Shown: positions 26,140-35,177, counted from the first letter of the stretch. The stretch is DNA of 64,000 nucleotides from Acidovorax sp. 107 (GCF_003058055.1 NZ_QBTZ01000001.1:498501-562500); one strand, 5' to 3'. The notes: generated by a model from the letters alone, not told the origin. Numbers and translations: made by a program.

Positions 26140-27332
26140 TCAGCCAGGATGGCTTTGACCAGCGGGGTCAGCTTGGCGACGATCTCGTCGGCTTCGGCGG
26201 TGGTGAGGATCAGCGGGGGCACCAGGCGGATCACGGTGTCGGCCGTGACCGACAGCAGCAGGCCTGCCTCGGCCGCGCGGCCAATCAGGGCGCCGCAGGG
26301 CTTGTTCAGCTCAATGCCCAGCATCATGCCCTGGCCCCGGATCTCCTTCACACCGGGCAGGCTGCCCAGCTCGCGCTGCAGTGCCGCCTTGAGGTGCTCG
26401 CCCACCGTGGTGGCATTTTGCAGCAGGCCGTCTTCTTCCATGATGCGGATGGTTTCGACCCCGGCGCGCATGGCCAGCGGGTTGCCGCCAAAGGTGGTGC
26501 CGTGGTTGCCGGGCTGCAGCACGTTGGCGGCCTTGGGGCCCGCCACCACCGCGCCAATCGGCACACCCGAGCCCAGGCCCTTGGCCAGCGGCATCACGTC
26601 GGGCACGATGCCGGCCCACTGGTGGGCAAACCACTTGCCGGTGCGGCCCATGCCGCACTGCACTTCGTCGATCATCATCAGCCAGCCGCGCTCGTCGCAC
26701 AGCTTGCGCAGCTGCTGCAGGTATTCCACGCGCATGGGGTTGATGCCGCCTTCGCCCTGGATGGTCTCGAAGAACACGGCCACCACGTTAGGGTTGCCTT
26801 CGGTGGCCTTCTTGATGGCTTCGATGTCGTTGAGCGGCACGCGGATGAAGCCCTCGACCAGCGGGCCGAAGCCGCTGTAGATCTTGGGGTTGCCGGTGGC
26901 CGACATGGTGGCAATCGAGCGGCCGTGGAAGGCCTTTTCGTACACCACGATCTCGGGCTTGGCGATGCCCTTGTCCACGCCGAACTTGCGTGCGATCTTC
27001 AGGGCTGCCTCATTGGCCTCCAGGCCCGAGTTGCAGAAGAAGACGTTCTGCATGCCCGACAGCTCCACCAGCTTGGTGGCCAGCTGCTCCTGCAAGGGCG
27101 AGTGGTAGTAGTTGGAGGTGTGGATCAGCTTGGTGATCTGGTCCTGCAGCGCGGGCACCAGCTTGGCGTGGTTGTGGCCCAGCGTGTTCACGGCAATGCC
27201 GCCCAGGCCGTCCAGGTATTCCTTGCCGTTCACGTCCCACACGCGGCTGCCTTGTCCACGGGCCAGCGCGATGGGTACGCGGCCATAGGTGTTCATCACG
27301 TGGGGCGAAGCGGCCTCAATGAAAGCGGTCAT
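26136..27332 (-). CDS. argD: Acetylornithine aminotransferase
   Basis: 398 residues from the ATG at 27332, which has GGAG nine bases upstream; a longer version to 27374 adds a non-family tail. It is a class III PLP aminotransferase that converts N-acetylglutamate semialdehyde and glutamate to N-acetylornithine. Motifs are 'FCNSGLEANEAALKIAR', 'FETIQGEGGINP', the aspartate pair site MIDEVQCGMGRTG, the PLP lysine in LAKGLGSGVPIGA and 'GTTFGGNPLA'. ArgD enzymes often also serve as succinyldiaminopimelate aminotransferase in lysine synthesis. It is coupled to argF. Confidence 0.96.
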   Translation of the reverse strand: MTAFIEAASPHVMNTYGRVPIALARGQGSRVWDVNGKEYLDGLGGIAVNTLGHNHAKLVPALQDQITKLIHTSNYYHSPLQEQLATKLVELSGMQNVFFCNSGLEANEAALKIARKFGVDKGIAKPEIVVYEKAFHGRSIATMSATGNPKIYSGFGPLVEGFIRVPLNDIEAIKKATEGNPNVVAVFFETIQGEGGINPMRVEYLQQLRKLCDERGWLMMIDEVQCGMGRTGKWFAHQWAGIVPDVMPLAKGLGSGVPIGAVVAGPKAANVLQPGNHGTTFGGNPLAMRAGVETIRIMEEDGLLQNATTVGEHLKAALQRELGSLPGVKEIRGQGMMLGIELNKPCGALIGRAAEAGLLLSVTADTVIRLVPPLILTTAEADEIVAKLTPLVKAILAE

Positions 27333-27488
27333 GCGGAAATCTCCAGACGGTGCAGTGGCGAAAAAACGAGTCACGATTCTAGGGGGAGCAGGGCGACGGT
27401 CTGTTGACGATTGCGCATCAGTGCAATGCAGCCCACTACCTGAGTTTGGGGTGCTATGTGTAGCGCGGCAGAGGGATTAGGGAGCCAG

Positions 27489-27502
27489 CTCTTATATAAG
27501 AG
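27489..27502. promoter_or_regulatory. Perfect 14-bp palindrome CTCTTATATAAGAG
   Basis: An AT-rich perfect palindrome lies 71 bp before the DUF3579 start. Similar (G)TCTTATATAAGA(C) sites occur in betaproteobacterial promoters of central carbon genes, where I associate them with GntR-type regulators; that link is from memory and unconfirmed here. TATATAAG may also act as the -10 region, so a repressor site is plausible. Confidence 0.55.
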
Positions 27503-27573
27503 TTAGAATGTCGCGTTGCGGTGCAACATGCAGTGATCCTGCGTCTGTGCCCTCACTACCACTCCAATCCCCG

Positions 27574-27900
27574 ATGGTTTCCCCCTCCTCCAAAGAAGTC
27601 TTCATCCAGGGCATCACCCACGAAGGGAAAACCTTTCGTCCCAGCGACTGGGCCGAGCGGCTGGCCGGGGTGATGAGCAGCTTTCGACCCGGTGGAGCCC
27701 GGCCGGGCAGCCATTTGAGCTATTCGCCCTGGTGCATTCCCACCACGCTCAATGGCGTGAAATGTGTGGTGGTGCACCGCGACCTGCAGGGGCACGAACC
27801 CATGGCCTGGGACTTCGTGATCAATTTCGCCCGTGACAACAACCTGCAGGTGGCCGAGGCTTGCCTGCTGCCCGACGTTCCCCCGCTTCCAAAGCCCTGA
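27574..27900 (+). CDS. DUF3579 family protein
   Basis: 108 residues from the ATG at 27574 (MVSPSSKEVFIQGITHEGKT), where family similarity starts; an in-frame ATG at 27508 would add 22 non-family residues. The sequence 'FRPSDWAERLAGVMSSF', 'YSPWCIPTTLNGVKCVVVHRDL' and 'MAWDFVINFARDNNLQV' is the conserved core of DUF3579, a cytoplasmic protein common in Beta- and some Gammaproteobacteria. The function is unknown. It is a single-gene unit next to argD (divergent), behind a perfect 14-bp palindrome. Confidence 0.88.
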   Translation: MVSPSSKEVFIQGITHEGKTFRPSDWAERLAGVMSSFRPGGARPGSHLSYSPWCIPTTLNGVKCVVVHRDLQGHEPMAWDFVINFARDNNLQVAEACLLPDVPPLPKP

Positions 27901-27951
27901 GGGTGCGCCTGCCGGGGCGCAGACGGTGGCCTGCGCGCGCCGTGGAGCCCC

Positions 27952-28488
27952 TCAATAGCGCACGATGAGCGCAACGATGCCAAGGAACGCGGCCACCGCT
28001 GGTTCCATGCCAGGCAAGTCGATCACAAGCTCCCGTTTGAAGGTGATGGCCGACCTCTCCCGGATGCACCCCAGCGGTTGTCCGGTGGAGAGGTGGGTGA
28101 CGGGGAAGTTCTTTGTGAGCCAGCCGGAAGACGTCCCGACCTCGATGTCAGCCGGCTGCGTCATCACGATGCGCGGCAGGCGCCGACCGGTGTTTTGGCT
28201 CAGAACGTCTGCCTGGGCGTGTATGGATTCGTCGGCGGTTTCGAGCGTGTAGCGGATATCGCTGACGTACCCCCGGCTCAGGTAGCAATGCCGCACCCTC
28301 CAGGCCTGGCCGTGCAAAGTCATCTGAATGTCGCCCTTGGCGGCATCTTCGGCGCTGAAGACGCGCAACCGGGCATTTTTGGCCTGCGCAAACCACGCGT
28401 AGTGGAATCCACCCACCACCAGGCTTTCGGTGCCATCCAGAAACTCGTAGGCAAAACCATCCAACGCTGACTTCTGCCGCAGGATCAT
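27952..28488 (-). CDS. Hypothetical protein, possible LURP/scramblase-like fold
   Basis: 178 residues, no signal peptide, and a hydrophobic C-terminal tail (VAAFLGIVALIVRY) that could anchor it in the membrane. The body is mainly beta: 'YEFLDGTESLVVGGFHYAWFAQAKNARLRVF', 'GDIQMTLHGQAWRVRH', 'RYTLETADESIHAQADVL'. The pattern of a beta barrel with a hydrophobic end resembles tubby C-terminal/scramblase-like proteins, but I cannot confirm it. It is convergent with DUF3579. I see no partner gene. Treat as uncharacterised. Confidence 0.7.
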   Translation of the reverse strand: MILRQKSALDGFAYEFLDGTESLVVGGFHYAWFAQAKNARLRVFSAEDAAKGDIQMTLHGQAWRVRHCYLSRGYVSDIRYTLETADESIHAQADVLSQNTGRRLPRIVMTQPADIEVGTSSGWLTKNFPVTHLSTGQPLGCIRERSAITFKRELVIDLPGMEPAVAAFLGIVALIVRY

Positions 28489-28552
28489 GGGGCCTCATGG
28501 AGTGGGGGTATTGCGGGGCAATGTAGCCGGTTGCCGTGAGGAAGCCCTCAAC

Positions 28553-28588
28553 GAAAAAACCGCCCGAAGGCGGCTTGTTCGTTTTTTT
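28553..28588 (-). terminator. Intrinsic terminator downstream of rpsT
   Basis: On the minus strand GCCGCC-TTCG-GGCGG is followed by a run of T. The TTCG tetraloop and U-tract make a textbook hairpin, about 80 bp after the rpsT stop. The flanking A/T runs make it symmetrical, so it may also work for + strand transcripts. Confidence 0.85.
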
Positions 28589-28668
28589 GCTGGCAGCGCA
28601 CCCGTTACAAACGGCGAACGGCAGGTGCCGTTCGGGCTGTTTGCCTGCCGGGGCAGGCGGTCAATTGA

Positions 28669-28971
28669 TTAAGCGGCTGCGGGTGCCAGGGCTTTCACCT
28701 TGGCAGACAGACGGCTCTTGTCGCGAGCAGCCTTGTTCTTGTGGAAGATGCCCTTGTCAGCCACGGTGTCCACCACGGCTTGCATCTTGGCGAACAGTTC
28801 GGTCGCCTTGGTCTTGTCGCCAGCCAGAACAGCCTTTTCGACGTTCTTGACAGCGGTACGGTATTTGGAACGCAGCGAGGTGTTTGCAGCGTTGATCTTG
28901 ACGTCCTGACGGACGCGCTTGCGGCCCGACGCCAGGCGCGGGTTCTTCTTCTTGGGTTTTGCGGATGCCAT
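28669..28971 (-). CDS. rpsT: 30S ribosomal protein S20
   Basis: 100 residues, strongly basic, slightly longer than E. coli S20 (87). It binds 16S rRNA early in 30S assembly. Diagnostic sequence is [23 protein letters not shown] at the start and '[20 protein letters not shown]' at the end. As in most Burkholderiales it is a single-gene unit, divergent from murJ, with its own terminator at 28553-28588. Confidence 0.98.
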   Translation of the reverse strand: MASAKPKKKNPRLASGRKRVRQDVKINAANTSLRSKYRTAVKNVEKAVLAGDKTKATELFAKMQAVVDTVADKGIFHKNKAARDKSRLSAKVKALAPAAA

Positions 28972-29215
28972 TGTTTAGTTCCTTGGGTCTGTGGATGATG
29001 CCAGCAAAGCCAGCGATTATAGCCCAGAGCCTTTCGTTGCGCCACTGCGACAACGGTTCACGCCCACCTCCCCCACTTCCTGCCCGCCTCACAGGCACTG
29101 TTCACAGTGGGTGATCCACACCCTCATGAAGGATCATCGCTTGAAGCGTCTGTCGCCTCATTGGTCTGCACTGCCTCCTGAAAGTGCGCGCCTGCAAGCG
29201 CATACACTCCCGCCG

Positions 29216-30781
29216 GTGTCACTGTTCAAAGCCGCCTCCACCGTTTCCCTGTTGACCCTCGTCTCCCGCATCACGGGGCTGGTGCGCGAGTTGCTCATGG
29301 CCTCCGTCTTTGGGGTCAGCGCCATGACGGACGCCTTCAATGTGGCGTTCCGCATTCCCAACCTGTTCCGCCGGGTGCTGGGCGAGGGCGCCTTCAGCCA
29401 GGCCTTTGTGCCGGTGCTGGCCGCCACCCGGGCCGAAGATGGCGACGACGGCGCCAAGGCGCTGATCGACCATGTGGGCACCTTGCTGGCCTGGACGCTG
29501 GTGCTGCTCTGCATCGCCGGTGTGCTGGGCGCGCCCTGGATGGTGTGGGCCATGGCCAGCGGCATGAAGCAGTCCCCCCAAGGCTTTGACGCCGCCGTCA
29601 CGATGACGCGCTGGATGTTCCCCTACATCGGCTTCATGTCTCTGGTGGCGCTGGCCGGGGGCATTCTCAATACTTGGAAGAAGTTTGCGGTGCCCGCCGC
29701 GTCGCCGGTGCTGCTCAACATCGCCCTCATCCTGTCCATCACGTTGGGCGCGCCCTTGTTTGCACGCCACGGCATCGAGCCCATCTATGCCCAGGCAGCG
29801 GGCGTGATGCTGGGCGGCCTGCTGCAACTGGCCATCCAGGTGCCTGCGCTACTGCGCCTGGGGCTGCTGCCCCGCATTGGCGTGCGCTGGGCTGCCATCC
29901 GTGCGGCCTGGGCCGACCCCACCACCCGCAAGGTGGCGCGCCTGATGCTGCCCGCCTTGCTGGGGGTGAGCGTGGCGCAGGTGTCCCTGCTCATCAATAC
30001 ACAGATTGCCTCGCACCTGGCCACCGGCAGCGTGAGCTGGATCACCTATGCCGACCGCCTGATGGAGCTGCCCACCGCCTTGCTGGGCGTGGCGCTGGGC
30101 GTGGTGCTGATGCCGCAACTGGCCAGCGCCCGCGCCAAGCAAGACGACGAACGCTATTCGGCCATGCTCGACTGGGGGTTGCGGCTGGTGGTGGTGCTGT
30201 CGGTGCCCTGCATGGTGGCGCTGCTGGTGTTTGCCAAACCGCTGGTGGCCGTGCTGTACCACTACGGCGCTTTTGCCGACCGGGATGTGCAGCAGACCAC
30301 CCTGGCCCTCGCGGGCTATGGGGTGGGCATTGTGGGTATCGTGGCCATCAAGGTGCTGGCGCCTGGCTACTTTGCCAAGCACGACATGCGCACCCCCATG
30401 CTGATTGCGGTGGCGGTGCTGGCGCTCACGCAGATGATGAACTTTGTGCTGGTGCCTTACTTGCAGCACGCGGCGCTGACGCTGTCCATCGGGGTAGGGG
30501 CGATCATCAACGCCACCTGGCTGTTGGTGGGCCTGCTGCGGCGTGGCAGCTACCGGCCCCTGCCGGGTTGGGGGCGGTTTGCCCTGCAGGTGGTGGCGGC
30601 CAGTGCCTTGCTGGCCGTGCTGCTGGCGTGGGGTGCCCAGCATTTTGATTGGGTGGAAATGAAGGCACAGCGCCTGCAGCGCATTGGCCTGCTGGCCGCC
30701 ATGATGGTGGCCGCAGCGGTGCTGTACTTCGGCGCCCTGTGGGCGGCTGGCCTGAAGCTGCGCCAGTTGCTGCGCCGCTGA
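29216..30781 (+). CDS. murJ: Lipid II flippase MurJ (MviN)
   Basis: 521 residues from the GTG at 29216 (V-S-L-F-K-A-A-S-T). Family proteins start at this block, so the in-frame extension to 28991 is rejected. There are fourteen hydrophobic segments. The N-terminal signature 'VSRITGLVRELLMASVFG' and 'MTDAFNVAFRIPNLFRRVLGEGAFSQAFVPV' contains the arginines lining the central cavity needed for lipid II. It moves lipid-linked peptidoglycan precursors across the inner membrane and is essential. It is divergent from rpsT, the usual order in betaproteobacteria. The SirB1-like gene follows by 91 bp. Confidence 0.97.
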   Translation: MSLFKAASTVSLLTLVSRITGLVRELLMASVFGVSAMTDAFNVAFRIPNLFRRVLGEGAFSQAFVPVLAATRAEDGDDGAKALIDHVGTLLAWTLVLLCIAGVLGAPWMVWAMASGMKQSPQGFDAAVTMTRWMFPYIGFMSLVALAGGILNTWKKFAVPAASPVLLNIALILSITLGAPLFARHGIEPIYAQAAGVMLGGLLQLAIQVPALLRLGLLPRIGVRWAAIRAAWADPTTRKVARLMLPALLGVSVAQVSLLINTQIASHLATGSVSWITYADRLMELPTALLGVALGVVLMPQLASARAKQDDERYSAMLDWGLRLVVVLSVPCMVALLVFAKPLVAVLYHYGAFADRDVQQTTLALAGYGVGIVGIVAIKVLAPGYFAKHDMRTPMLIAVAVLALTQMMNFVLVPYLQHAALTLSIGVGAIINATWLLVGLLRRGSYRPLPGWGRFALQVVAASALLAVLLAWGAQHFDWVEMKAQRLQRIGLLAAMMVAAAVLYFGALWAAGLKLRQLLRR

Positions 30782-30872
30782 GCGGCAGTGGCAGATCTGG
30801 CCCCCGAAATACCCTGCAAAGCCCGTCCTTCTGTGGCTTGACGCCATGGCGACGGCCCCGTACAAAGCTGCC

Positions 30873-31724
30873 ATGTCCCTGAGCCTTTCCGTGCCCACCT
30901 CGCTGGAGTACTTTGCATCGTTGGTGCAAAGCGACGACCACTTTCCGCTGCTTGAGGCCGCCGCCAGCCTTGCGCAGGATGAGTACCCCGAGTTCGACGT
31001 GCAGCAACTGCTGGGCGACGTGGATCAGCTGCAGGCCCGCATCAAGCGCCGCCTGCCTGCCGACGCGCCCGCGCTGCAGCGGCTGCGCACGCTCAACCAG
31101 TTCTTTTTTGCCGACCTGGGTTTTGGCGGCAACATCAACAACTACTACGACCCCGAAAACAGCTACCTCAACGCCGTGCTGCGCACGCGCCGGGGCATTC
31201 CCATCAGCCTGGCCGTGCTGTGGATGGAGCTGGCACAGGGGCTGGGCCTGCACGCGCGGGGCATTGCGTTCCCGGGGCACTTCATGGTCAAGGTGCTGCT
31301 GCCCAAGGGCCAGGTGGTGCTGGACCCGATCTCGGGCCAGTCACTCAGCCGCGAGGAGCTGGCCGAGCGGCTGGAACCCTACAAGCGCCGCAACGGTCTG
31401 GTGGACGACTACGACGTGCCACTCGGCCTGTATCTGCAGGCGGCCACGCCGCGCGACATCATTGCGCGCATGCTGCGCAACCTCAAGGAGGTGCACCGTA
31501 CGCAGCAGGACTGGCAGCGGCTGATTGCCGTGCTGGACCGGCTGATCGTCCTGTTGCCCCAGGCCTGGGGCGAGCGGCGCGACCGGGGCCTCGCGCATGC
31601 CGAGCGCGGCAACACAGCCGAGGCCGTGGCCGACCTGGAGGCCTATCTGGCCCACAGCGAAGACGGGCTCGACATCGACCTCATCGCCGACCGGCTGAGC
31701 GCCCTGCGCAACGCCAACGGGTGA
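30873..31724 (+). CDS. SirB1 family protein (transglutaminase-like plus TPR)
   Basis: 283 residues from the ATG at 30873; an upstream ATG at 30846 would add nine residues. The N-terminal half has the SirB1 core: 'LNQFFFADLGFGGNINNYYDPENSYLNAVLRTRRGIPISLAVLWMEL' (a transglutaminase-like fold), then 'FPGHFMVKV'. The C-terminal third is a TPR-like helical repeat (residues about 205-280). Homologues next to prmC and prfA occur in enterobacteria; the role is unknown. It follows murJ in the same direction and may share its transcript. Confidence 0.9.
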   Translation: MSLSLSVPTSLEYFASLVQSDDHFPLLEAAASLAQDEYPEFDVQQLLGDVDQLQARIKRRLPADAPALQRLRTLNQFFFADLGFGGNINNYYDPENSYLNAVLRTRRGIPISLAVLWMELAQGLGLHARGIAFPGHFMVKVLLPKGQVVLDPISGQSLSREELAERLEPYKRRNGLVDDYDVPLGLYLQAATPRDIIARMLRNLKEVHRTQQDWQRLIAVLDRLIVLLPQAWGERRDRGLAHAERGNTAEAVADLEAYLAHSEDGLDIDLIADRLSALRNANG

Positions 31725-31752
31725 TTCCCGGCGGCGGGCGTCAAAAACAGTT

Positions 31753-32601
31753 TCAGAACGGGGTGCTGTCTGCGGGCAGGGCCGCCTGCAATTGCGCCAC
31801 CTGCCGGCGCAGTTCGGTGTTCTCAGCCGTCAGCTCGGCCACGCGGATGCGCAGCGTGTGCAACTCGTCAGTATTGGCCTCGGCACCGGCGGCCGGTTCC
31901 GCTGTAGCTTTGTCTTCTGACGGAGCCTCCTCGCGCGGCTTGCGCTTGTTGAGTTCGCGCACCCGCTTCGCTGCCTGCTTGAGTTCGTCCTTGCCGGCCA
32001 CAGCGGCCGCCACCTGTTCCTCGGCGGGCAGGGTGGCCACAGCGGCCGCAGCGTTGATGGAGATGGTGCCGGACTTGACGGCGGCTACCAGCTCGGGCGC
32101 GGCCTGCTTCTGGATTTTTTCGATCATCACCACTTGGCTGCTGCTTAGGCGTGCAGCCTTGGCAATGGCCTCGCGGCTGTTCAGCGGGTCGGGGGCGGGC
32201 AGGGCGGCTGCGGCCTCGGAAGCGTCAGCGGTGGGAGCGGCTTCGGCGGTCTCTGTGGAGGTGGCTGCGCGCGCCTTGCGCTCGGCCATGATCTCGCGCT
32301 TGCGCAGCGCGAGCACGCCGCGCTGGAAGTCCGACACGCTGCGGCGGCCCAGGTGCTGGTCGATCATCCAGAGGTGCACGTCCTCCATCGACTGAAAGCG
32401 CGGGTTCTGCACGGTCTGGAACGGCAGGCCATGCTTTTGGCAGATGCCATAGCGGTTGTGGCCGTCTACCAGCACATCGCCCCACAGCACCAGCGCGTCG
32501 CGGCAGCCCTCGGCCAGGATGCTGCGTTCCAGCGCGTCATGTTCGTCGGGGGTCAGGGGTTCGATGTAGGCTTTGAGTTCTTCGTTGACGACGATGTTCA
32601 T
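31753..32601 (-). CDS. ParB/KorB-like protein (orphan, no ParA partner)
   Basis: 282 residues. The N-terminus is a ParB/sulfiredoxin-like domain: LTPDEHDALERSI, then 'DALVLWGDVLVDGHNRYGICQKHGL' (the DGHNRY is the hallmark). The middle has a helix-turn-helix-like part ('NSREAIAKAARLSSSQVVMIEKI', residues about 142-165). The C-terminus is a Lys/Glu-rich linker and a coiled coil (ENTELRRQVAQLQAAL). This is the 'plasmid replication/partition related' type found on betaproteobacterial chromosomes. No parA or parS is seen, so a role in gene regulation or CTP-dependent DNA binding is possible, but not shown. Confidence 0.82.
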   Translation of the reverse strand: MNIVVNEELKAYIEPLTPDEHDALERSILAEGCRDALVLWGDVLVDGHNRYGICQKHGLPFQTVQNPRFQSMEDVHLWMIDQHLGRRSVSDFQRGVLALRKREIMAERKARAATSTETAEAAPTADASEAAAALPAPDPLNSREAIAKAARLSSSQVVMIEKIQKQAAPELVAAVKSGTISINAAAAVATLPAEEQVAAAVAGKDELKQAAKRVRELNKRKPREEAPSEDKATAEPAAGAEANTDELHTLRIRVAELTAENTELRRQVAQLQAALPADSTPF

Positions 32602-32661
32602 GGTGCAGGCGGTCCGGGGATCTGGGCAAGGGGCGCGATTGTAGAGGCCCTGCGTTGGCGG

Positions 32662-33729
32662 CTACGCGTCGCCCGTGCCTCGCAGGGCCAGCCAGCCCGC
32701 CACGGCCGTGAAGGCCGCCACCACGGCCACGATGATCCAGAAGCCGTGGCCGTTGTCCGCCAGCGGCACGCCGCCCACATTCATGCCGAACAGGCCAGCC
32801 AGAATGTTGATGGGCAGAGCCAGCACCGTCACCACCGTCAACACAAACAGGCTGCGGCTGTTGGCCTCCTGCACGCTGGCGGCAATTTCTTCCTGCAGCA
32901 GCTTGATGCGCTCCTGCAGGCCTTGCATGTCGCGCAGCACCACCGAAAACTCCTCGGTCGAATCGCGCAGCTCCTGCGCGTCGTCGGCGCCCATCCAGGC
33001 AGGCGGGTGTTGCAGCAGGCGAAACAGCGCCGCCGGCTCGGGCGCCAGCAGCCGCTGAAGGCGCACCAACAGGCGCCGCAACACACCCAGCCGAGCGCGC
33101 TTGTGGTCCAGGCGGCCAGCCAGCAGCGCGTCTTCCACATCGTCGATGCGTTGTGTCACGCCCCGCACGATGTCCACCAGGCCCGAGGCCTGGGTGCGCA
33201 TCAGCTCGGCCAGCAGCGCTACGCTGGAGCAGGGCGCGTTGCCGCTGCGCACAGCGGTGCGCAATGCGTCCACCGACCGCAGTGGGCGCGTGCGGCCCGT
33301 CACCATCAGATGGGGCGCCACGCTGGTCCACAGGGTGGCAATGTCTGAGGGCTCGAACGCAAAGTCAAAGTGGGCGTCGTTGAGCACGGCAATCAGCGTG
33401 TCATCGTCGCGCTCGATGCGGGTGGAGACCGAGCGGTCCTTGAGGGCGTCAAAAAAAGCCGCAGGCAGGGCTGCGTGACGCTCCATCCATCGCACGGCCT
33501 GCGCGTGGCTCAGGTTGAAGTGCAACCACAGGAACTGGCCTGGCGGCGCTGCGCCCGCCTGCAGGCTGGCCAGCCATTGCGCGGCCTGGGCCGAATCCAC
33601 CTCGTGCGGCGGGGTGTCGGTGCCCAGCAGGTAGCCGCAGATCAGCCCGGCGGCATCTCCGCCGTAGTTCTGGCTGGCGCTGGCGGTGAGGGGGGCGGAC
33701 AAAAGGGGGGTGTGGTCTGCGGGCGGCAC
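32662..33729 (-). CDS. CorA-family divalent cation transporter (ZntB-like)
   Basis: 355 residues. A long cytoplasmic domain with the coiled-coil helix ('LHRLLQ...VEDALLAGRLDHKRARLGVL') precedes two C-terminal transmembrane helices. The signature G-M-N is in LFGMNVGGVPLA (about residue 310), with 'NGHGFW' after it, as in ZntB. The family transports Mg2+, Zn2+ or related cations; ZntB imports zinc in a proton-driven manner. Start and length fit ZntB. It is divergent from the PPK2 gene. Cation specificity cannot be read from sequence. Confidence 0.92.
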   Translation of the reverse strand: MPPADHTPLLSAPLTASASQNYGGDAAGLICGYLLGTDTPPHEVDSAQAAQWLASLQAGAAPPGQFLWLHFNLSHAQAVRWMERHAALPAAFFDALKDRSVSTRIERDDDTLIAVLNDAHFDFAFEPSDIATLWTSVAPHLMVTGRTRPLRSVDALRTAVRSGNAPCSSVALLAELMRTQASGLVDIVRGVTQRIDDVEDALLAGRLDHKRARLGVLRRLLVRLQRLLAPEPAALFRLLQHPPAWMGADDAQELRDSTEEFSVVLRDMQGLQERIKLLQEEIAASVQEANSRSLFVLTVVTVLALPINILAGLFGMNVGGVPLADNGHGFWIIVAVVAAFTAVAGWLALRGTGDA

Positions 33730-33857
33730 GGCCTCGCATGCTGGCCTCTGGGCATGACAGTGTCGTGACAGATCACGCCAGTGTCACGGCGTTGTCACCG
33801 CAGCCGACCACCATTGCGCATCTGTTTTGCACTACCGCCGGATGCTTGCCCATGTTC

Positions 33858-33863
33858 TATAAT
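33858..33863 (+). promoter_or_regulatory. Consensus -10 (TATAAT) of ppk2
   Basis: A perfect TATAAT, 25 bp before the ATG at 33888. No good -35 lies at 16-18 bp. If it is used, transcription starts near 33870, downstream of the alternative ATG at 33852, which supports the 33888 start. Confidence 0.45.
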
Positions 33864-33887
33864 AACGCCCTCGACACGCAGGAGCTG

Positions 33888-34766
33888 ATGCAACGCATCG
33901 CCAACGACCTGATTGACAGCTATGACGAAGAGCTGGAACTGGAGATCGAAGACCGCGAGGTCGATGACATCGGCGCCCCCAGCCCCGGCGACAAGCTGGC
34001 GCGCCAGCAGTACTTCAAGGACTTGTTTCGCCTGCAGGGCGAGCTGGTCAAGCTGCAGGACTGGGTGCAGCACAGCCGCCAGAAGGTGGTGATCCTGTTC
34101 GAGGGGCGCGATGCCGCAGGCAAGGGTGGCGTCATCAAGCGCATCACCCAGCGGCTGAACCCGCGCGTGGCCCGCGTGGCCGCACTACCAGCGCCCAATG
34201 ACCGTGAGCGCACGCAGTGGTACTTTCAGCGCTATGTAGCGCACCTGCCTGCGGCGGGCGAGATGGTGCTGTTTGACCGCAGCTGGTACAACCGCGCGGG
34301 CGTTGAGCGGGTGATGGGCTTTTGCACTGACGACGAATACGAAGAGTTCTTCCGCACCGTGCCCGAGTTTGAAAAGATGCTGGTGCGCTCGGGCATCACG
34401 CTCGTCAAATACTGGTTCTCCATCACCGACGAAGAGCAGCACCTGCGCTTTCTGGGTCGCATCCACGACCCGCTCAAGCAATGGAAGCTCAGTCCTATGG
34501 ACCTGGAAAGCCGCGTGCGCTGGGAGGCTTACACCAAGGCCAAGGAGACCATGCTGGAGCGCACCCACATCCCCGAGGCGCCCTGGTGGGTGGTGCAGGC
34601 GGTGGACAAGAAAAAGGCGCGCCTGAACTGCATTGCCCACCTGCTGTCGCAGCTGCCTTACCAGGAGGTGCCGCACCCGCCCGTGGTGCTGCCCGATCGC
34701 GTGCGCAACCCCGAATACCTGCGCCAGCCCGTGCCTGCCAGCATGTACGTGCCAGAGATCTACTGA
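33888..34766 (+). CDS. ppk2: Polyphosphate kinase 2
   Basis: 292 residues from the ATG at 33888 (alternative 33852). The P-loop is EGRDAAGKGGVIKR (about residues 72-84), and the Walker B/lid region is 'LFDRSWYNRAGVERVMGFC', a PPK2 signature. The enzyme transfers phosphate between polyphosphate and nucleotides, usually forming GTP or ATP from GDP or ADP (class I). The C-terminal 'RWEAYTKAKETMLERTHIPEAPWWVV' is also conserved. It is cytoplasmic. The gene stands alone with a TATAAT -10 box just upstream of its start. Confidence 0.95.
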   Translation: MQRIANDLIDSYDEELELEIEDREVDDIGAPSPGDKLARQQYFKDLFRLQGELVKLQDWVQHSRQKVVILFEGRDAAGKGGVIKRITQRLNPRVARVAALPAPNDRERTQWYFQRYVAHLPAAGEMVLFDRSWYNRAGVERVMGFCTDDEYEEFFRTVPEFEKMLVRSGITLVKYWFSITDEEQHLRFLGRIHDPLKQWKLSPMDLESRVRWEAYTKAKETMLERTHIPEAPWWVVQAVDKKKARLNCIAHLLSQLPYQEVPHPPVVLPDRVRNPEYLRQPVPASMYVPEIY

Positions 34767-34787
34767 GGTACCCGGCGCGCTGCGCGG

Positions 34788-35177
34788 TTATCTGTCCTTC
34801 AGCAGGGCAATGGTGGCGATCACGTCCCGCACCTTGAAGGGCTTGATCAGCACACGCCGCACCTGCAGCGCCTTCATTTTCACGGCGGTGGACGCATCCA
34901 CCTGTGTGGTGGTCACGGCCACTGGCACATCGGCACTGACGGCCAGCGCATCGTTGCGCACCTGCTCCAGCAGGGCGACGGCCTCCTGCTCTTGCTCGTC
35001 CAGCGAGACGATCACGCCCGCATAGCTCTCATGGCTCAGCCGCTGCTGGGCCATGCGCACGCTGTTCACCTGCCGCACCACGGGCAGGTTCAGCTGGCGG
35101 GCCGTGGCCACGATGATGCTGCCGGTCAGCGAACTGGGTTCTACCAACAGGATGTCCTGGGGGCTGCGGTCGCTCAT
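34788..35177 (-). CDS. Degenerate receiver-domain protein
   Basis: 129 residues from the ATG at 35177, which overlaps the GAF gene's stop (ATGA). The fold is that of a response-regulator receiver: 'ILLVEPSSL' (beta-1), 'AGVIVSLDEQEQE' and 'RVLIKPFKVRDVI' with the KPF lysine. The usual acidic pair after beta-1 (E-D-D) is replaced by E-P-S, and the phospho-aspartate position is shifted or lost. It probably does not work as a normal phosphorylated receiver and may bind a partner. The coupled GAF protein is the likely partner. Confidence 0.8.
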   Translation of the reverse strand: MSDRSPQDILLVEPSSLTGSIIVATARQLNLPVVRQVNSVRMAQQRLSHESYAGVIVSLDEQEQEAVALLEQVRNDALAVSADVPVAVTTTQVDASTAVKMKALQVRRVLIKPFKVRDVIATIALLKDR

